From assembly GCA_001411745.2 (NCBI GenBank), contig LIQB01000006.1, positions 1 to 64,000 on the forward strand: DNA of 64,000 nucleotides, in the 5' to 3' direction. The stretch comes from Psychrobacter glacincola (lineage in GTDB: Bacteria; Pseudomonadota; Gammaproteobacteria; Pseudomonadales; Moraxellaceae). Of this stretch, positions 47,180 to 57,088 are shown one piece after another. The notes under the pieces are model-generated. The model saw only the letters and a list, made by a program, of their open reading frames with translations, made no database searches and had not been told where the DNA came from. Within the stretch, counting starts at the first letter, position 1. Each line of letters starts with the position of its first letter. The position numbers and the translations under genes were made by a program.

Positions 47180-49114
47180 ATGAAAATTATAAAGACTCAA
47201 ATCAATAATCCGGTAGACCACGACACATTTATCCATCAGCCTGATGCCAGTAAAACCCGTGTAGCAAACATACCAGGCAAGCGCTTACCCTTCCCTGACC
47301 AAATTGGTAATTATCAGCGCAATATTGGGACGCCCACTGACGCTTATCAGGACAGTAAGGTTTATGTTGTTGGGGGCGGTATTGCAGGTTTGGCCAGTGC
47401 TTATTACTGCATCCGAGATGGCAAAGTATCCGCTGAAAACATTACCATTTTAGAGCATCTTGACGTGGCAGGTGGCTCTTTAGATGGTAGCGGCAATCCT
47501 GAAACGGGTTATATGGTGCGCGGCGGTCGTGAAATGGATTTCACTTACGAAAACTTTTGGGATCTATTCCAAGATATCCCCGCTCTTGAAATGCCTGCGC
47601 CTTATAGCACCTTGGATGAGTATCGCATAGCAAATGACACCGATCCCAATTACTCTATTGCACGCCTGATCCATAAGCAAGGCGAGATAAAAGACTTCAG
47701 TCAACTGGGATTGAGTAAAACCAACCAACTCGCTTTAATTCGTTTGCTATTAAAACCTAAGGAAGAGCTAGACGATATCACTATTGAAGAGTATTTTGAT
47801 GACAGCTTTTTGAGTAGTAACTTCTGGACGTTTTGGCGAACCATGTTTGCTTTTGAAAACTGGCACAGCTTACTTGAGTTTAAGCTTTATACGCATCGCT
47901 TTTTACACGCATTGGACGGTCTAAACGACATGTCTGCGCTGGTATTCCCAAGATACAATCAGTTTGATAGCTTTGTTAAGCCACTACAAAATCATTTAAA
48001 AGATAAAGGCGTGCAGTTTCAGTATGACACGCTCGTTACCGATTTAGACATTGAATTTGAGCATGCTGATAAAGTAACAGGCACCAAAAAGGTCAAAGCC
48101 ATCATCACGGAGAAAGCGAGTGAGCAAACCACCATTCCTATGGGTAGCAATGATTTCGTTATCGTGACGACTGGCTCCATGACCGAAGATACCCGCTATG
48201 GTGATGATAATACTGCGCCGACGCTGGACTTCACAAAAGACAGCATGGGGCAATCGTCTGGTTGGAAAGTATGGAATAACCTGGCTAAGCAATCTGCCGT
48301 CTTTGGTCACCCAGAAAAATTCAATCAGCATGTGGATAAATCTGCTTGGATGTCGGCGACGTTGACCTGCCAGCCGTCTGCCTTTATTGATAAGCTCAAA
48401 ACTCTGTCTGTCAACGATCCTTATACGGGTAAAACAGTGACCGGTGGCATCATTACGATTACGGATTCAAACTGGTTGATGAGCTTTACTTGTAACCGTC
48501 AACCGCATTTCCCTGATCAGCCAAAAGACACGCTAGTCGTATGGCTATATGCCTTGTTTATGGATAAAGAAGGCAATTATGTCAAAAAACCCATCCCAGA
48601 ATGTACAGGCAAAGAGATCTTGAGCGAACTCTGTCATCACCTTGGCATCCTCGATGATATAGAAAATATCATGGCCAATACCATCGTCAGAACGGCTTAT
48701 ATGCCCTACATTACCTCAATGTTTATGCCTCGTGCTAAAGGCGATCGTCCTGAGATAGTACCTAATGGTTGTGTCAATATGGGTCTAGTGGGTCAGTTCG
48801 TCGAGACACATAATGATGTGGTATTTACCATGGAGAGCTCTGTTCGTACTGCTCGTGTCGCAGTTTATGAGCTACTAAATGTGCAAAAACAAGTCCCCGA
48901 TATAAACCCATTACAATACGATATCCGTCAATTACTAAAAGCCGCGAATACACTCAATGATGGTAAAGGTTTCATCGGCGAAGGTCTATTAACTAAGCTT
49001 CTTAAAGGTACTTATTACGAGTACATATTGCCAAAAGCCAATCAATCCACCAACGGCAATGACTCAATATTTACTCAGCAGTGGGAGGCAATCAAAGGGC
49101 TTTGGCATAAGTAG
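47180..49114 (+). CDS. ohyA: oleate hydratase (fatty acid double-bond hydratase)
   Basis: The 644-residue FAD protein has the dinucleotide fold [15 protein letters not shown] (about 63-77) and the family blocks [20 protein letters not shown], where Glu and the Gly-rich loop shape the active site, [19 protein letters not shown], and [20 protein letters not shown]. It adds water to cis-9 double bonds, giving 10-hydroxy fatty acids, and detoxifies membrane-damaging unsaturated fatty acids. Length is typical. AAGGATG precedes the ATG. It stands alone; no fatty-acid regulator is obvious nearby. Confidence 0.96.
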   Translation: MKIIKTQINNPVDHDTFIHQPDASKTRVANIPGKRLPFPDQIGNYQRNIGTPTDAYQDSKVYVVGGGIAGLASAYYCIRDGKVSAENITILEHLDVAGGSLDGSGNPETGYMVRGGREMDFTYENFWDLFQDIPALEMPAPYSTLDEYRIANDTDPNYSIARLIHKQGEIKDFSQLGLSKTNQLALIRLLLKPKEELDDITIEEYFDDSFLSSNFWTFWRTMFAFENWHSLLEFKLYTHRFLHALDGLNDMSALVFPRYNQFDSFVKPLQNHLKDKGVQFQYDTLVTDLDIEFEHADKVTGTKKVKAIITEKASEQTTIPMGSNDFVIVTTGSMTEDTRYGDDNTAPTLDFTKDSMGQSSGWKVWNNLAKQSAVFGHPEKFNQHVDKSAWMSATLTCQPSAFIDKLKTLSVNDPYTGKTVTGGIITITDSNWLMSFTCNRQPHFPDQPKDTLVVWLYALFMDKEGNYVKKPIPECTGKEILSELCHHLGILDDIENIMANTIVRTAYMPYITSMFMPRAKGDRPEIVPNGCVNMGLVGQFVETHNDVVFTMESSVRTARVAVYELLNVQKQVPDINPLQYDIRQLLKAANTLNDGKGFIGEGLLTKLLKGTYYEYILPKANQSTNGNDSIFTQQWEAIKGLWHK

Positions 49115-49206
49115 GTCTGGCATCAGTAATGTTAGTTTTGATAAAAGCAGCTTTGATAAAAATGGCTTTAGTAAAACTAATGACGAAGAATAAAAGCGAT
49201 AACGCT

Positions 49207-49259
49207 CTAGGGCATGTCCTCATTTTAAAAATGGTGATAGAAATGAGGACATGCCCTAG
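49207..49259. mobile_element. collapsed copy of the GGGC-TGTCC MITE (solo hairpin)
   Basis: CTAGGGCATGTCCTCATTT and its exact reverse complement are separated by 15 bases. The 47-bp core (49210-49256) is flanked by TA. Its left part continues as TTTTAAAAATGGTGATAGA, closely matching the left end of the element at 38891, then jumps to the other end: an internal deletion. TA plus its first base forms the stop codon of the LysR gene. Confidence 0.85.
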
Positions 49260-50152
49260 TCAGCCTTGGATAACCGCTGTAATTGCTCAATCAGCCAACG
49301 GTGTATACCACTGTGACTGGTACGTGGGTGCCATGCTGCTATCACCTTAAATGTGGGTGGCAGGGCTTCCACTTTAAGCTCTTTAACCCGACTGTTTGGC
49401 AATAAACGCGAGGGATAAAATGCAATCATATCGGTTGTATAGAGGATATCTGGCACCGCAGAAAAGCTAGGAACGGACATAACGATGTTTCGTTTGAGAC
49501 CTCTTTCTGCAAACCACTGATCATGAGAACCACGCAAGTTAGCGCGTGAAGGTGACACCACCAGCTGCGAGTGTGCAGCAATTTGCGCCAGTGACAGCGG
49601 CTCTGTTGTAAAATTATTATTGCAACCAGTAATGCAGAAATGTTGTTCTTCAAGCAGCGTCAAATAAGCCAAGTTATCAGGGATAAATTCTGGGAAAGTA
49701 ATCAGCAGATCAAGCTCGCCTGCCGCAATAAGCTGATTGACATTGTCTGAGGCAAAATCACGCACGATTAACTTCAAATCAGGCGCGTCGCGGCGCGTTA
49801 TATGAAACAACTGCGGTAATAATGCCTGCGTCGCATAGTCGGTCGCGCTAATCGTAAATACGCCTTTATAAGTCTGCGGCGAAAACACATCCGGCTCTAA
49901 CAGTGCTTCTAACTGCTCTAATATGCGACTAATGGGTTGCTGCATCGATAGCGCTTTGGGGGTTGCCACCATGCTATTGCCTTGACGAATAAACAAACGA
50001 TCATCAAACAAATCACGCAGCTTACGTAATTGTTCGCTGATTGCCTGTTGTGTCAGCCCCATTTTGCGCGCGACTTGTGAGAGATTTTTTAGATCAAGCA
50101 ACGCATGTAGCACTCTCAGCTGCTTGATATCGAGTCGGTTAATTCCATTCAT
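49256..50152 (-). CDS. LysR-family regulator (NodD-like effector domain)
   Basis: With the ATG at 50152 the protein has 298 residues (an upstream in-frame ATG at 50188 adds 12). It has the helix-turn-helix RLDIKQLRVLHALLDLKNLS and TQQAISEQLRKLRDLFDDRL, and an effector domain of the NodD/LinR type (YKGVFTISATDYATQALLPQ). It is divergent from the old-yellow-enzyme gene and is its likely regulator. Its last codon abuts a TAG supplied by the solo hairpin element, so the original C-terminus may have differed. Confidence 0.9.
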   Translation of the reverse strand: MNGINRLDIKQLRVLHALLDLKNLSQVARKMGLTQQAISEQLRKLRDLFDDRLFIRQGNSMVATPKALSMQQPISRILEQLEALLEPDVFSPQTYKGVFTISATDYATQALLPQLFHITRRDAPDLKLIVRDFASDNVNQLIAAGELDLLITFPEFIPDNLAYLTLLEEQHFCITGCNNNFTTEPLSLAQIAAHSQLVVSPSRANLRGSHDQWFAERGLKRNIVMSVPSFSAVPDILYTTDMIAFYPSRLLPNSRVKELKVEALPPTFKVIAAWHPRTSHSGIHRWLIEQLQRLSKAD

Positions 50153-50315
50153 AACATATACCATTAATAATTGTATCTTAAACAACAAAATCCTGTTTCC
50201 AATTGTATCTATAAAACTCTATGCTTACCAACCTTACTTACGCAGTAATAAAGCATCAAAACAAGCTCAATGGTTTAAAAAATAACCCCATCTATTTGTT
50301 TTAAAAGAGAGTTTT

Positions 50316-51458
50316 ATGGAACCATCTAATATCGACACCAGCCCGTTGTTTGCATCTGTCACACTTGGACCATATACGTTAAAAAACCGTATTGTCATGC
50401 CACCGTTGACACGCTCTCGCAGCACGCAACCGGGCAATATTCCTAATGAATTAATGGCAAGCTACTATACACAGCGCGCCTCTGCTGGTTTTATGGTCAC
50501 TGAAGGCACGCAAATTGAGCCAAGGGGTCAAGGTTATGCGTGGACGCCAGGCATACATTCGCATGCCCAAATCGAAGGCTGGAAAAAGGTCACTCAAGCG
50601 GTACACGCAGCAGGTGGTATCATTTTCGCTCAGCTTTGGCATGTGGGTCGCGTGTCTCATACCAGCTTACAACCACAAGGCGCTCAGCCAATTGCACCAT
50701 CAGCTATCACTGCTGACAATGTAAAAGTATTTATCGAAACAGCACCAGGTGCAGGCGCGTTAGCCGATCCTAGTGAGCCACGCGCACTCAGTACTGATGA
50801 AGTTAGTGAACTGGTCGCTATGTATGCGGCAGCCGCGCGCAATGCATTGGAGGCAGGTTTTGATGGCGTCGAGCTGCACTGTGCCAATGGCTATTTGGTG
50901 AATCAGTTCATCTCTGAGCATAGCAACACACGTGATGATCAGTATGGCGGTTCATTGACCAATCGCTTGCGTTTCTTAAAAGAAATCGTGGCTGCCGTCA
51001 GTGAGGTGGTTGGCGCTGATCGCTTAGGCGTACGTTTTGCACCGCTGTTTGCTAGCACAGATGAAACTCGCGTGTATTTAGGGCTAGTGGAATCAGATCC
51101 ACATCATACGTATATTGAAGCGATTAAAGTACTTGAACAAGCGGGTATCGCTTATTTATCTATTGCAGAAGCTGACTGGGACAATGCTCCTGATTTACCA
51201 GAGACGTTTTATCAAGCGGTCAGAACTGAGTTTTCAGGACGTATTATCTATGCGGGTAAATACACGACGGAAAAATCGGTGCATATGCTAGCTAAAGGTT
51301 ATGGTGACTTATTTGCTTTTGGTCGTCCCTTTATTGCTAATCCCGATTTACCTGAGCGCATCGCCAATCATTGGCCACTCAACGAGGTAGATCCTACTAC
51401 GATGTATGGTGGCACCGAAATTGGCTATAATGATTATCCTTACTATCAAAACTCTTAA
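50316..51458 (+). CDS. old-yellow-enzyme alkene reductase (NemA-like)
   Basis: The 380-residue FMN enzyme has the OYE opening SVTLGPYTLKNRIVMPPLTR (about 11-30), the active-site block VELHCANGYLVNQFISEHSN (about 188-207; the substrate-binding His-x-x-Asn), RTDQYGG-like NTRDDQYGGSLTNR, and the C-terminal FGRPFIANPDLPERI. It reduces activated C=C bonds, maleimides and nitrate esters with NAD(P)H. TAAAAGAGAG precedes the ATG. It is divergent from a LysR gene that probably controls it. Confidence 0.95.
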   Translation: MEPSNIDTSPLFASVTLGPYTLKNRIVMPPLTRSRSTQPGNIPNELMASYYTQRASAGFMVTEGTQIEPRGQGYAWTPGIHSHAQIEGWKKVTQAVHAAGGIIFAQLWHVGRVSHTSLQPQGAQPIAPSAITADNVKVFIETAPGAGALADPSEPRALSTDEVSELVAMYAAAARNALEAGFDGVELHCANGYLVNQFISEHSNTRDDQYGGSLTNRLRFLKEIVAAVSEVVGADRLGVRFAPLFASTDETRVYLGLVESDPHHTYIEAIKVLEQAGIAYLSIAEADWDNAPDLPETFYQAVRTEFSGRIIYAGKYTTEKSVHMLAKGYGDLFAFGRPFIANPDLPERIANHWPLNEVDPTTMYGGTEIGYNDYPYYQNS

Positions 51459-51462
51459 TATA

Positions 51463-51490
51463 ATAAGGCCATTCGTGGCCTTATTTTTTT
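51463..51490 (+). terminator. intrinsic terminator of the alkene reductase gene
   Basis: ATAAGGCC-ATTCGT-GGCCTTAT followed by T7. Confidence 0.9.
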
Positions 51491-51536
51491 GCTTATGAAT
51501 AGGATATTTTTAATAGCTGATTCATATATATAGCCC

Positions 51537-51938
51537 TTATGATTCATCCGACTGATCAAATAACTTTTCGATAGGCTTGCTGTGTATTTTTGAGCTATTG
51601 AACAGCGACTTATTACCAGTATCCGCTTCTGTCCAAAAATTAATATTGAATTGGGCATCATCACTTAATTCTACGCGGTGCCAATATTGAGGCGGACTGA
51701 CCGCGAACTGCCCTGCTTTAATAACAATGGTTTTTTCAGGTTCAGTAGCGGCTTCATCAGCAAAGCCATAAAAGGTTACCGTGCCTTGCATGACACAAAT
51801 TTGGCCGTATACGCCCTCTGCCGTATTGTGATGAGTCAACAAGGCTTTTGGGACTTTATCTTTAGTAAAAAAGTGGGTCGAACGCTTTATTTTCCAATGG
51901 CTGGGTATGACGGGGTTTGAGGCGACAGTATGACTCAT
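51537..51938 (-). CDS. DUF1971 cupin protein (YeaR/TehB-N-like)
   Basis: With the ATG at 51938, behind AAGGAG, the protein has 133 residues. It matches DUF1971: PVIPSHWKIKRSTHFFTKDK, LLTHHNTAEGVYGQICVMQG, and SPPQYWHRVEL, a cupin-like beta barrel with histidines. The E. coli relative YeaR is induced by nitrate and nitric oxide. Its position divergent from a nitrate transporter fits a role in nitrosative stress, which is inference. Confidence 0.85.
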   Translation of the reverse strand: MSHTVASNPVIPSHWKIKRSTHFFTKDKVPKALLTHHNTAEGVYGQICVMQGTVTFYGFADEAATEPEKTIVIKAGQFAVSPPQYWHRVELSDDAQFNINFWTEADTGNKSLFNSSKIHSKPIEKLFDQSDES

Positions 51939-52148
51939 GGTAACTCCTTGGCTAATTTGATGGGTGTATCCCAATCCTTTTTATTAACAGCTTACTTGTG
52001 AATAAAATTCTATTGATAAACGAGAAAAGCACGCACAGTAATGGTTATTACTATAGCGCATCATATTTTCAAATGTATTACTATCCTCATATCATCTTAG
52101 TTAGCCATTAATATATAGGATATTAAAGCCACTTTTTAATCCCCATTA

Positions 52149-52178
52149 AGTAGTATGTGAAATGACATTCATACTGCT
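52149..52178. promoter_or_regulatory. inverted repeat in the narK1 upstream region
   Basis: AGTAGTATG and CATACTGCT are 9-bp arms with one mismatch, 12 bases apart, 83 bases before the transporter ATG. AGTAGTA is the reverse complement of TACTACT, which also occurs in the candidate NarL site upstream of narG. Confidence 0.4.
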
Positions 52179-52260
52179 TTCGCCTAATGGTTAGCGAGCT
52201 TACTTATTGCTACATTAACTCCATCTAAACTATCCAGTTCGACGGTGGAGAATACTTGTC

Positions 52261-53739
52261 ATGCATGCAAAAGAGCTACTTGAGGTTGAACGCCGTGATA
52301 TCAGAGCGCTTCACTATACGTGGATTGCTTTTTTTCTGACCTTTTATGTCTGGTTCAATATGGCACCACTAGCCACTTCTATGCTAGAGGCTGAAAGCTA
52401 TCTAACTTCTGAACATATCAAATTATTTCTCATTGCCAACGTTGCTTTGACCATTCCAGGGCGAGTGGTGGTTGGCATGGCATTGGATCGCTTCGGTCCG
52501 CGTCGCGTGTTTTCCATACTGATGGTCGTCATGGCGATACCGACATGGTTCTTCGCGTTTGGTAATTCCGCAATGCAGCTGTTCGTCGCTCGCCTATTTA
52601 TGTCTATCGTGGGCGCAGGGTTCGTCGTTGGCATTCACATGACCGCCCTTTGGTTTAAGCCAAAAGACATTGGCTTTGCCGAAGGATTTTATGCCGGCTG
52701 GGGTAATTTTGGTTCAGCTGCCGCAGCGATTACCATTCCCACGGTTGCGCTACAGTTCTTTGGTGGTGATGACGGTTGGCGCTGGGCAATTGCATTATCT
52801 GGCTTACTGATGGCCGCTTATGGGGTAGCCTATTGGTTTTTAATCACCGATGGTCCTACACAAGATACCCATAAAAAAGCACGTAAGGCAGGTGCTTTAG
52901 AGGTATCGAGTTGGAGAGATTTATTATTATATTGCCTATTTATTATTCCTTTATATGGCGTATTGGGTGTATTGGTTTATCGCACTAAAAACATGGGATT
53001 CCTGAGCGAAACAGGCGCTTGGGGGTTTTATACTCTCATCGCTGTGGTGGTTATTTATCAAATTTATAAAGCCATCAGTGTCAATGTACCCATGCTCAAA
53101 GCGGGTATTCCAGAGGATGACAAATACCCCTTTACCTCTGTTGCCGCCCTAAATGTCACCTACTTTGCTAACTTTGGCGCAGAGCTGGCGGTCGTCTCTA
53201 TGCTACCGATGTTCTTTGCCGCAACGTGGAAGCTCGACCCTACCGTCGCAGGGTTAGTTGCATCGACCTTTGCTTTTGTTAACTTATGGGCACGACCACT
53301 TGGCGGCTATATCTCTGACAAGGTTGGCAATCGTCGCTTGGTGATGTTGGTATACATGTTCGGTATCGGTATCGGCTTTGGATTGATGGGATTGCTGAAT
53401 GCAGATTGGCCATTGTTTATCGCGGTCGTTTTTACGATTCTATGCTCAGTCTTTGTGCAAGGGGCAGAAGGTGCAACTTTTGGTATTATTCCCTCAATTA
53501 AGCGGCGCTTAACGGGTCAAATTTCTGGTATGGCGGGGGCTTATGGCAACGTTGGCGCTGTGTTCTATCTATTTATATTTACCTTGGTCGAACCAAATCA
53601 ATTCTTTTTTATCATTGCGATAGGTGCATTTATCGCTTGGGTACTTTGTTTCTTCTGGTTAAAAGAGCCTGAAGATGCCTTTGGTGACGAATACAAGATG
53701 TCCTCGGTCGATCGTCAAATTGCCGCTGAAGAAGGCTAA
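52261..53739 (+). CDS. narK: nitrate/nitrite MFS transporter (NarK family), first copy
   Basis: The 492-residue protein has 12 predicted helices and both nitrate signature motifs: FYAGWGNFGSAAAA (about 141-154) and GMAGAYGNVGAVFYLF (about 421-436). The conserved arginines for nitrate binding are expected in helices 2 and 8 (IPGRVVVGMALDRFGPRR; NLWARPLGGYISD). It moves nitrate in, alone with protons or in exchange for nitrite. It lies upstream of and divergent to the narX/narL unit's far end, and ends in its own terminator. Confidence 0.9.
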   Translation: MHAKELLEVERRDIRALHYTWIAFFLTFYVWFNMAPLATSMLEAESYLTSEHIKLFLIANVALTIPGRVVVGMALDRFGPRRVFSILMVVMAIPTWFFAFGNSAMQLFVARLFMSIVGAGFVVGIHMTALWFKPKDIGFAEGFYAGWGNFGSAAAAITIPTVALQFFGGDDGWRWAIALSGLLMAAYGVAYWFLITDGPTQDTHKKARKAGALEVSSWRDLLLYCLFIIPLYGVLGVLVYRTKNMGFLSETGAWGFYTLIAVVVIYQIYKAISVNVPMLKAGIPEDDKYPFTSVAALNVTYFANFGAELAVVSMLPMFFAATWKLDPTVAGLVASTFAFVNLWARPLGGYISDKVGNRRLVMLVYMFGIGIGFGLMGLLNADWPLFIAVVFTILCSVFVQGAEGATFGIIPSIKRRLTGQISGMAGAYGNVGAVFYLFIFTLVEPNQFFFIIAIGAFIAWVLCFFWLKEPEDAFGDEYKMSSVDRQIAAEEG

Positions 53740-53756
53740 TTTGATTAGCTTATAAA

Positions 53757-53797
53757 ATAAAAAAGCCACCCAGCATCACTGCTCGGTAGCTTTTTTT
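53757..53797 (+). terminator. intrinsic terminator after the first narK
   Basis: AAAAAAGCCACC and GGTAGCTTTTTTT with inner AGCA/TGCT pairing around TCAC form an imperfect stem followed by T8. Confidence 0.75.
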
Positions 53798-53919
53798 TGA
53801 CTGATATAGAGAGCTATCTAGACATGTCATAGAGGTTATTGAGATGACCTATGATTTTTTATAAAAGTAGCGATTTCAAAAAAACAACTACTTCGATAAA
53901 TAACCATTTTGACAAACGA

Positions 53920-54579
53920 CTACTTTGACAAATGATTCACGGTCCATACTGCTGCCTCTACCCGTGTGCGTAGTCCGGTTTTGTTCAAAATATGCTTAAC
54001 ATGCACTTTTACTGTGGATTCTGCGATATCCAGTTTGTTGGCGATCATTTTATTACTTAAGCCTTCAGCAATCATTTGAATCACTTGCAACTCTCTAGTG
54101 GTGAGATTGCCAGCGATATCTTCAATGCTTGGTGTACGTAATGTTTGCGCCAATATTGAAGCCAAATTGGGACTGATAACCAGCTCACCGCGCAACACTT
54201 TTCTAATATCGACGATGATTAGCTCAGGCTCCATATCTTTTAGCAAATAACCATCCACCCCTAATTTCAATGCTTCTTGTACGTCTTCTCCGCTGTCAGA
54301 AACTGTAAATAGCAAGGTAGCCACGTCAATATTTCTGGCCTTGATTTCTCTTAAGGTCTCGATACCAGTCAACACTGGCATTTTATGATCTAGAATGACC
54401 AGATCGACCGGATTGTTTGCCAAAAAATCCAACGCTTCTTGTCCGTTATTCGCCTCACCAACGACGGTGACATCACTTTCGAGACTGAGCAGTTCTGCGA
54501 CACCTCGGCGCAGCATAGGATGATCATCGACCAATAATAGCCGAGCAGGAGAAGCAGATGTATAAACTTTAGTAGTCAT
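53920..54579 (-). CDS. narL: nitrate/nitrite response regulator NarL
   Basis: With the ATG at 54579 the protein has 219 residues, as in NarL; the frame from 54618 adds 13 unlikely residues. The receiver has the acidic pair at 18-19, phosphoacceptor Asp64 in VILDHKMP, and KDMEPE. The LuxR-type domain is LTTRELQVIQMIAEGLSNKM then IAESTVKVHVKHILNKTGLR. It activates nitrate respiration genes when phosphorylated by NarX. It follows narX by 74 bases. Confidence 0.93.
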   Translation of the reverse strand: MTTKVYTSASPARLLLVDDHPMLRRGVAELLSLESDVTVVGEANNGQEALDFLANNPVDLVILDHKMPVLTGIETLREIKARNIDVATLLFTVSDSGEDVQEALKLGVDGYLLKDMEPELIIVDIRKVLRGELVISPNLASILAQTLRTPSIEDIAGNLTTRELQVIQMIAEGLSNKMIANKLDIAESTVKVHVKHILNKTGLRTRVEAAVWTVNHLSK

Positions 54580-54653
54580 AAAATACTCACAAATTGAAAA
54601 ATGGTACAAAAAACACAATGCAGTGGTTAAGAGCGTTTACTAAGCCTATTCAC

Positions 54654-56687
54654 TTAGTTTTGCTCAGCCATATAATCCGTAAAGAAACTGGGTACAAACC
54701 TGACGATGACGCTGGTACCTGCGGGTACATTATTAGAGATAATCAAATCACCGCCTAATTTATAGGCACGCTCTTTCATAATCATTAGACCATGATGCTG
54801 GGTCTGATTGACAGTCCCTGATATGCCAACGCCGTCATCATTGACCATCATCGCTACATAATTACTTTCATCATCATAAACCAAATCGATAGTGACGCTG
54901 TTAGCATGGGCATGGCGACTGATATTCGACAGCGCCTCCCTTATAATTTGAATGAGATGCACTTGTTCGGTTGCCGTTAGATTCAAGGATAGGATTTGAT
55001 TGTTGACCTTTATGTCAAACTGCCCTTTCACAGCAAACTCATCAGCCGCCTCATATAAAGCTTCATCAAAATTGCCGCTATCAATCGTCAAGCGAAAAGT
55101 CGTCAATAAGTCTCGCAGCTCATGATAAGCAGAGTTCAGACCCATTTTTATTTGTCTAATATGCTGCCCAACCTTGATTTGACTTTGTTCATCAAATACC
55201 ACCAGCCCACTGTCTTTATCAGCAGACAGTTGCAGATGTTTTTCGAGCACGCTGACTTGTATTTTTAGATAAGACAATGACTGTGCTAAAGAGTCATGCA
55301 ATTCCCTAGCAATGGTCGAGCGCTCTTCAAGTAGAATAAGCTGATGGTCTTGCTGCCTTTGTCTGCGTAGGGATAAGGCGGTGCTGACGAGATTGGTCAG
55401 CACAACGATCAACTCATTATTTTTAGCAATTAAATAACTACTATCCACCTCTACTACCTTGATACGTGTTGAATCTTCCTCGCTTTTTTTCTTATCTTCT
55501 GCATAAGCTTTATTGGTCATTAAGACAGATTTTGGTCTGACCTTTAACTCACCAAATTCTATATCTTGATGAATAATCGGAAACGTTTTGGTATAAACGT
55601 CTTCTTTAATAGAGCAGCTGTCACAAGTGAGTTTGGTACATAGCTCTTTCATCCTATCATCGTGCAGGGCTATAGAGTTTTTATTGGTTAGAATATTGCT
55701 TTGGATACACAGCGTAAAATCTAAATATGGGAATATACACCCAAAGCCAGTAATCAATTCATCAAGCCGATGTAAGCTCACAGGACTACTGGTCAATTGC
55801 TTTGAGAAATCATAAAATAATGATAAGGCTTGGTTGGCTTTTACCAGATGCTGAGTCTTTGTCTGTACCTCACTCTCAAGTGAACGCTGATACCTCTCAA
55901 TGGTACTGGCCATACCGTTAAAAGAATTGCCAAGCGCTTCAAATTCTCTATAGCCGCTGATAGACACTCTCGTATCATATTTGCCTTCTTTAAACGCCCG
56001 ATTGGCTTTAATGAGTTGCTGAATAGGCGTTAGCACTGAGTTCTGTAATCTCCGTACGCCTATCAGCATGATAATCATGCTCAGTATCAGTGATAGTATT
56101 TGTAGGTTTTGCTGCCATGTCTGACGCTGCTCATTTCTATCCTGTAACGCGCCAACAAAACGATTAACATCGTCAATATACTTGGTTGAATTACTATAAA
56201 AGCCTTGCTTGTCTTGTGCCAACAATGCTGGTTTTAAATCACGAAACCATTGTGATTTTATCTGGCTCCATTGAGCACTGATCGCCTTATCTCTGTTAGC
56301 ACTGGTCAGTTGATACGCTTGTAATTTGTTGAGACGACTCTCCATGTCTTCAACCAGCATGTCTATTTTTTCAGACTCACTTTTATTGGAGAAATCCAGT
56401 CTGTCTTGCTTTTCTACCTGCGGCGCATTGTCACTAGCTAAGCCATCTTGTTTGATATTTAGGCTTGAGCTAAAGGGATGGTTATCCGCAAAGTCAGTCG
56501 CGAGCTGAAAGCTAATGCGATACGTTGCCATGCGTATCGAGCCTGCGGTATTAATCGCCTCAGCATCAGACTTTGCTACCCAAGCGAGCGCACCACTGCC
56601 TATTGCTGACATCAAAAACAAAGTAGCAATGATCGTAATAGCAATCCAAGTATGAAGGAACAAAGACTGCCGTCGTAGATTAGACAT
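54654..56687 (-). CDS. narX: nitrate/nitrite sensor histidine kinase NarX
   Basis: With the ATG at 56687 the protein has 677 residues. Order: first membrane helix (about 10-35), the nitrate-binding P-box INTAGSIRMATYRIS (about 45-59), periplasmic helical bundle with a 60-residue insert, second helix (about 190-210), HAMP, a central module with Cys-rich CTKLTCDSCSIK, the HisKA_3 motif ARELHDSLAQSLSYLK with the phosphoacceptor His, and the ATPase domain (REALSNISRHAHA, NDDGVGI, HHGLMIMKERA). The periplasmic insert rich in Asp/Lys/Ser after FADNHPFSS is longer than in E. coli. Confidence 0.95.
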   Translation of the reverse strand: MSNLRRQSLFLHTWIAITIIATLFLMSAIGSGALAWVAKSDAEAINTAGSIRMATYRISFQLATDFADNHPFSSSLNIKQDGLASDNAPQVEKQDRLDFSNKSESEKIDMLVEDMESRLNKLQAYQLTSANRDKAISAQWSQIKSQWFRDLKPALLAQDKQGFYSNSTKYIDDVNRFVGALQDRNEQRQTWQQNLQILSLILSMIIMLIGVRRLQNSVLTPIQQLIKANRAFKEGKYDTRVSISGYREFEALGNSFNGMASTIERYQRSLESEVQTKTQHLVKANQALSLFYDFSKQLTSSPVSLHRLDELITGFGCIFPYLDFTLCIQSNILTNKNSIALHDDRMKELCTKLTCDSCSIKEDVYTKTFPIIHQDIEFGELKVRPKSVLMTNKAYAEDKKKSEEDSTRIKVVEVDSSYLIAKNNELIVVLTNLVSTALSLRRQRQQDHQLILLEERSTIARELHDSLAQSLSYLKIQVSVLEKHLQLSADKDSGLVVFDEQSQIKVGQHIRQIKMGLNSAYHELRDLLTTFRLTIDSGNFDEALYEAADEFAVKGQFDIKVNNQILSLNLTATEQVHLIQIIREALSNISRHAHANSVTIDLVYDDESNYVAMMVNDDGVGISGTVNQTQHHGLMIMKERAYKLGGDLIISNNVPAGTSVIVRFVPSFFTDYMAEQN

Positions 56688-57088
56688 GATTAATAGCGCT
56701 CCCATCAAACACTTTCTGCACAAAATATTTTAGATCTTAAAATTGAATGTCGCAAAGGCAAAAAATACACAGCATAAAAAATACTACAGCATACTTATCC
56801 GTCCATCGACAAGCAAAACCTTAGTGATAAACCTGCCCGTAATATACCCCTTTTAGTCATCAGTATACCACTATGTATGAATACTCTTCATCGGGATAAC
56901 ACAGTACCGTGAGTTATCATTTTTTGAAAGAGCAAGTAATTCATAGCGCTCATAAGCCAATACGGCGGCTCTTTGTTATCAACATTAACAAGAGTAAGCG
57001 CTACGGTTTATTGTGAGTTTAGACAGCCATTTGTTGATAAAAAATACTGAATATAACTAGGCATAGCTGATACTAAGTGAGGAATAAC
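56688..57088. promoter_or_regulatory. narX-narK2 divergent regulatory region
   Basis: This 400-base gap must hold promoters for narXL and the second transporter. TACCCCT (56845-56851) fits the NarL heptamer TACYYMT, and TACCACT (56866-56872) deviates at one position. I saw no convincing Fnr site. Confidence 0.45.

Noticed and set aside
57034..57047. Fnr site before the second narK (TTGAT half site)
   Set aside because: Only one half matches; the other half (AATAC) does not resemble ATCAA.
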